Positions 3,614-5,920 of a stretch of DNA of 5,920 nucleotides are shown one piece after another. The translations under genes and the position numbers were made by a program. The notes below the pieces were generated by a model. It was not told the origin of the DNA and ran no database searches. It saw only the letters and a program-made list of their open reading frames with translations. This DNA comes from Bacteroides sp. 43_108 (GTDB taxonomy: Bacteria; Bacteroidota; Bacteroidia; Bacteroidales; Bacteroidaceae). The number at the start of each line of letters is the position of its first letter. Position 1 is the first letter of the stretch. The DNA lies in NCBI GenBank assembly GCA_001915545.1, contig MNQS01000176.1, positions 1-5,920 on the forward strand. The letters run 5' to 3'.

Positions 3614-5653
3614 ATGCCATTCGAACTGACATCTGAATACAAACCAACCGGCGACCAACCGGAAGCAATCGAACAGCTCACCCGAGGCGTACAGGAAGGC
3701 CTGCCAGCTCAGGTACTGCTCGGAGTTACCGGTTCCGGAAAAACATTCACCATCGCCAATGTCATAAACAACATCAACAAGCCTACTCTTATTCTAAGCC
3801 ACAACAAGACCCTTGCCCATCAGCTCTATACAGAAATGTTGGGGTTCTTCCCGCACAATGCTGTGGAGTACTATGTCAGCTACTATGACTACTATCAGCC
3901 TGAAGCATACATACCTTCCACCGACACTTACATTGAAAAGGATCTTGCCATAAACGAAGAAGTCGACAGGTTGAGACTCGCCGCAACGTCCGCACTGCTG
4001 TCAGGACGAAGCGACGTCATTGTTGTTTCCTCCGTATCGTGCATTTACGGCATGGGCAGCCCAGCCAATTTCAGCGAAAACATAATAGAAATAAAGCGCG
4101 GGCAACTCATCGACCGTAATGTATTCCTGCGCAAGCTCATAGACAGCTTATACGTACGCAACGACATAGAATTCAGCAGAGGGCATTTCCGTGTTCGAGG
4201 CGACACTGTCGATGTCTATCTTTCATACGACGACAAAGCTGTCAGAGTGACATTCTGGGACGACGAAATCGACGGAATAGAAGAAATAGATACAGTAAGC
4301 GGAGCACGCCTGTCGGAGTTCGACGAATACAAGATTTATCCGGCAAACCTTTTCATGACAACCAAGGAGCGCACACAGGAGGCAATACACCAGATTGAGG
4401 ACGATCTGGCAGAACGTCTGAAGTTCTACGAAGAAATAGGCGACAAACAGAAAGCAGAACTTCTCAATACCCGTGTTACAAACGATTTGGAAATGATACG
4501 CGAGCTTGGTCACTGCTCAGGCATAGAAAACTACTCGCGCTATTTCGATGGACGCAAGCCCGGCGAACGCCCCTACTGCCTGCTGGATTTCTTCCCTGAT
4601 GATTTTCTGCTTGTGATAGACGAAAGCCACGAATCGATACCGCAAATCAGAGCAATGTACGGAGGCGACAGAAAGCGAAAGACAACACTTGTCGAATACG
4701 GTTATCGCCTGCCTGCAGCACTTGACAACCGTCCATTGCGCTTCGACGAGTTCGAATCCATGACAAAACAGACAATATACATCAGTGCAACACCTGCAGA
4801 ATACGAGCTACAGAAGTCAGAAGGAGTGATTGTCGAGCAGATTATCCGCCCTACAGGACTTCTCGACCCAATAATCGAGGTTCGTCCAAGCGAAAACCAG
4901 ATAGATGACCTCATGGAGGAAATACAGAAGCGCATCGAATTCAACGAACGTACACTCGTCACGACACTTACGAAGAGAATGGCCGAGGAATTGTCGGAAT
5001 ATCTTCTGAACAACGGTGTGAAGTGCAGCTACATACACAGCGACATCGACACTTTCGAACGTGTGGAAATACTTGACGACCTGCGTGCCGGCAACTACGA
5101 TGTTGTGGTCGGTGTCAACCTTCTGCGTGAAGGACTCGACTTGCCGGAAGTATCGCTCGTTGCCATACTGGATGCCGACAAGGAAGGATTCCTGCGAAGC
5201 CACCGTGCACTAACGCAGACCGTAGGACGTGCAGCCCGAAATGTAAACGGCATGGCTATACTCTATGCTGACAAAATCACCGAAAGCATGCGTCTTACCA
5301 TAGATGAAACAAATCGCAGACGCGAGATACAGATGAGATACAACGAGGAGCACGGAATCACGCCTAAACAGATACACAAGGCACAAAAGGCACTCAAAGA
5401 AGGCAAACGCGTAGACTACATTAAGGATGCATACATAGACAGCGAACCTGCCAAGGCTGCTGAAGATCCTATAATCTACGGTATGGACAACGAGCATCTC
5501 GAAAAGACAATAGAAAACACAAGACGCCTCATGAAGCAGGCGGCCAAGAAGCTCGACTTCATGCTGGCAGCGCAGTATCGCGACGAAATGCTGAAATTGC
5601 AGGAACTGGCTGAAAGCAGGAAAAAGGAAATGCAGAATTCAAAGAAAAAATGA
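3614..5653 (+). CDS. uvrB: Excinuclease ABC subunit UvrB
   Basis: This 679-residue protein is the full length of UvrB, the DNA-damage-verifying helicase-like subunit of nucleotide excision repair. It loads with UvrA, opens the helix at the lesion and recruits UvrC. Visible in order: the N-terminal Q-motif region T12-G-D-Q-P-E; Walker A G37-V-T-G-S-G-K43-T44; the aromatic beta-hairpin Y90-Y-D-Y-Y-Q-P-E-A-Y-I-P used to probe damage; V139-S-C-I-Y-G; the UvrB interaction domain (about 155-250); Walker B D336-E-S-H339; S391-A-T motif III; motif V N502-L-L-R-E-G-L-D; motif VI Q535-T-V-G-R-A-A-R542; and the C-terminal UVR motif for UvrC/UvrA contact (about 626-662). All key catalytic residues are present, so it should be functional. 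It is monocistronic here: its own leader and Shine-Dalgarno precede it and a strong terminator starts 36 bases after the stop. It diverges from bamD. Its base composition is less AT-rich than that of the HxlR/cupin block. Confidence 0.99.
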   Translation: MPFELTSEYKPTGDQPEAIEQLTRGVQEGLPAQVLLGVTGSGKTFTIANVINNINKPTLILSHNKTLAHQLYTEMLGFFPHNAVEYYVSYYDYYQPEAYIPSTDTYIEKDLAINEEVDRLRLAATSALLSGRSDVIVVSSVSCIYGMGSPANFSENIIEIKRGQLIDRNVFLRKLIDSLYVRNDIEFSRGHFRVRGDTVDVYLSYDDKAVRVTFWDDEIDGIEEIDTVSGARLSEFDEYKIYPANLFMTTKERTQEAIHQIEDDLAERLKFYEEIGDKQKAELLNTRVTNDLEMIRELGHCSGIENYSRYFDGRKPGERPYCLLDFFPDDFLLVIDESHESIPQIRAMYGGDRKRKTTLVEYGYRLPAALDNRPLRFDEFESMTKQTIYISATPAEYELQKSEGVIVEQIIRPTGLLDPIIEVRPSENQIDDLMEEIQKRIEFNERTLVTTLTKRMAEELSEYLLNNGVKCSYIHSDIDTFERVEILDDLRAGNYDVVVGVNLLREGLDLPEVSLVAILDADKEGFLRSHRALTQTVGRAARNVNGMAILYADKITESMRLTIDETNRRREIQMRYNEEHGITPKQIHKAQKALKEGKRVDYIKDAYIDSEPAKAAEDPIIYGMDNEHLEKTIENTRRLMKQAAKKLDFMLAAQYRDEMLKLQELAESRKKEMQNSKKK

Positions 5654-5688
5654 GCGCTCAGAAAGAACATCGCGAGGGCTCAGAAAAT

Positions 5689-5734
5689 AAATTCCGGGCG
5701 CTTGGGAATATAATCCCAAGCGCCCGGAATTTTT
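5689..5734 (+). terminator. Strong intrinsic terminator of uvrB
   Basis: The arms at 5689-5707 and 5714-5732 are perfect 19-bp inverted copies with GC-rich core CCGGGCGCTTGGGA and a 6-nt loop (ATATAA). Five Ts (5730-5734) close the structure. The outermost bases of the stem are A/T, so the stem may also work on the minus strand, where TTTATTTT follows it. Confidence 0.93.
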
Positions 5735-5823
5735 ATGTTGGAAGCTCAAAGCTGAATTCCAATCGGCAAACCCACACTATGAAAGCACTAAAGTCGTCAT
5801 GTTGCAGATGCAACATAACTTAT
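5735..5823. other. Non-coding spacer between uvrB terminator and right repeat arm
   Basis: This 89-bp stretch contains a weak TTGGAA/TTCCAA pair (about 5738-5763) and the perfect palindrome at 5799-5816. It does not fold as a tRNA that I can see and has no coding potential. Confidence 0.6.
5799..5816. repeat. 18-bp palindrome ATGTTGCA-GA-TGCAACAT beside the repeat junction
   Basis: Perfect 8-bp arms flank two central bases (GA). It ends seven bases before the right arm of the terminal inverted repeat. It could be a protein-binding site, a remnant hairpin, or a structured target for insertion; nothing comparable lies at the left junction. Confidence 0.6.
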
Positions 5824-5920
5824 TAGGGATATTCAGTAAATGTCCCTAAAAAGTAATATGGCATATAAAGTCGATAGAGTATAATCACTTTATGTGCCAT
5901 TATTATTGCCCATTTTCCGT
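5824..5920. repeat. Right arm of the perfect 97-bp terminal inverted repeat
   Basis: This is the exact reverse complement of 1-97. Read on the plus strand, outward from the window, it carries hairpins at 5824-5848 (TAGGGATATT/AATGTCCCTA, 5-nt loop) and 5858-5900 (ATGGCATATAAAGT/ACTTTATGTGCCAT, 15-nt loop). Each is fully paired if one T-G wobble is allowed. The inner end begins with TA. No start of a recognisable transposase reading frame is visible within 97 bases. Confidence 0.95.

Noticed and set aside
4223..5670. Several minus-strand open frames opposite uvrB
   Set aside because: They lie wholly antisense to an intact, motif-complete UvrB and have no start signals or recognisable domains.
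5735..5823. tRNA or small RNA gene downstream of uvrB
   Set aside because: No cloverleaf, no acceptor/T-arm pattern and no promoter match; only short isolated palindromes were found.
1..5920. Composite transposon or linear element with the 97-bp arms as its own ends
   Set aside because: Contents are essential chromosomal genes in normal operons with no transposase, replication or partition gene; flanking repeat copies explain the arms better.

Overview
The window looks like chromosomal DNA from a Bacteroidales bacterium, most likely Prevotella or a close relative. Three things support this. The gene set bamD - rpoZ (Bacteroidetes type) - DUF4293 is characteristic of that group. The promoters fit the Bacteroidetes pattern (TTTG/TTG, about 20 bases, TAnnTTTG). 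Most leaders are A-rich and lack a strong Shine-Dalgarno. The genus is inference from protein resemblance recalled from memory; no search was run.

Layout from left to right. (1) 1-97 is one arm of a perfect 97-bp inverted repeat; the other arm is 5824-5920, at the exact opposite edge. (2) 98-1420 is a visibly AT-rich two-gene block: an HxlR-family regulator on the minus strand (181-555) and a small cupin protein on the plus strand (790-1239). They diverge from a 234-bp intergenic region with two good promoters, a large palindrome and repeated GTAAC motifs. (3) 1240-1676 is a non-coding convergent gap with two hairpin terminators. (4) 1677-3402 is a minus-strand operon: bamD (outer-membrane protein assembly lipoprotein), rpoZ (RNA polymerase omega-like) and a DUF4293 four-helix membrane protein. 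(5) 3403-3613 is a divergent promoter region. (6) 3614-5653 is a full-length uvrB on the plus strand, followed by a very strong terminator (5689-5734). (7) 5735-5823 is non-coding and holds a short perfect palindrome just before the right repeat arm.

The core genes (uvrB, bamD, rpoZ) are housekeeping genes, so the segment is unlikely to be a transposon despite its terminal inverted repeats. More probably it is a unique chromosomal segment between two oppositely oriented copies of a repeated element whose bodies lie outside the window. The HxlR/cupin pair looks like a self-contained regulated stress or metabolite-response module. No complete new multi-gene system is visible. The most unusual signals are the terminal repeat with its two strand-asymmetric hairpins and the dense operator-like architecture between hxlR and the cupin gene.
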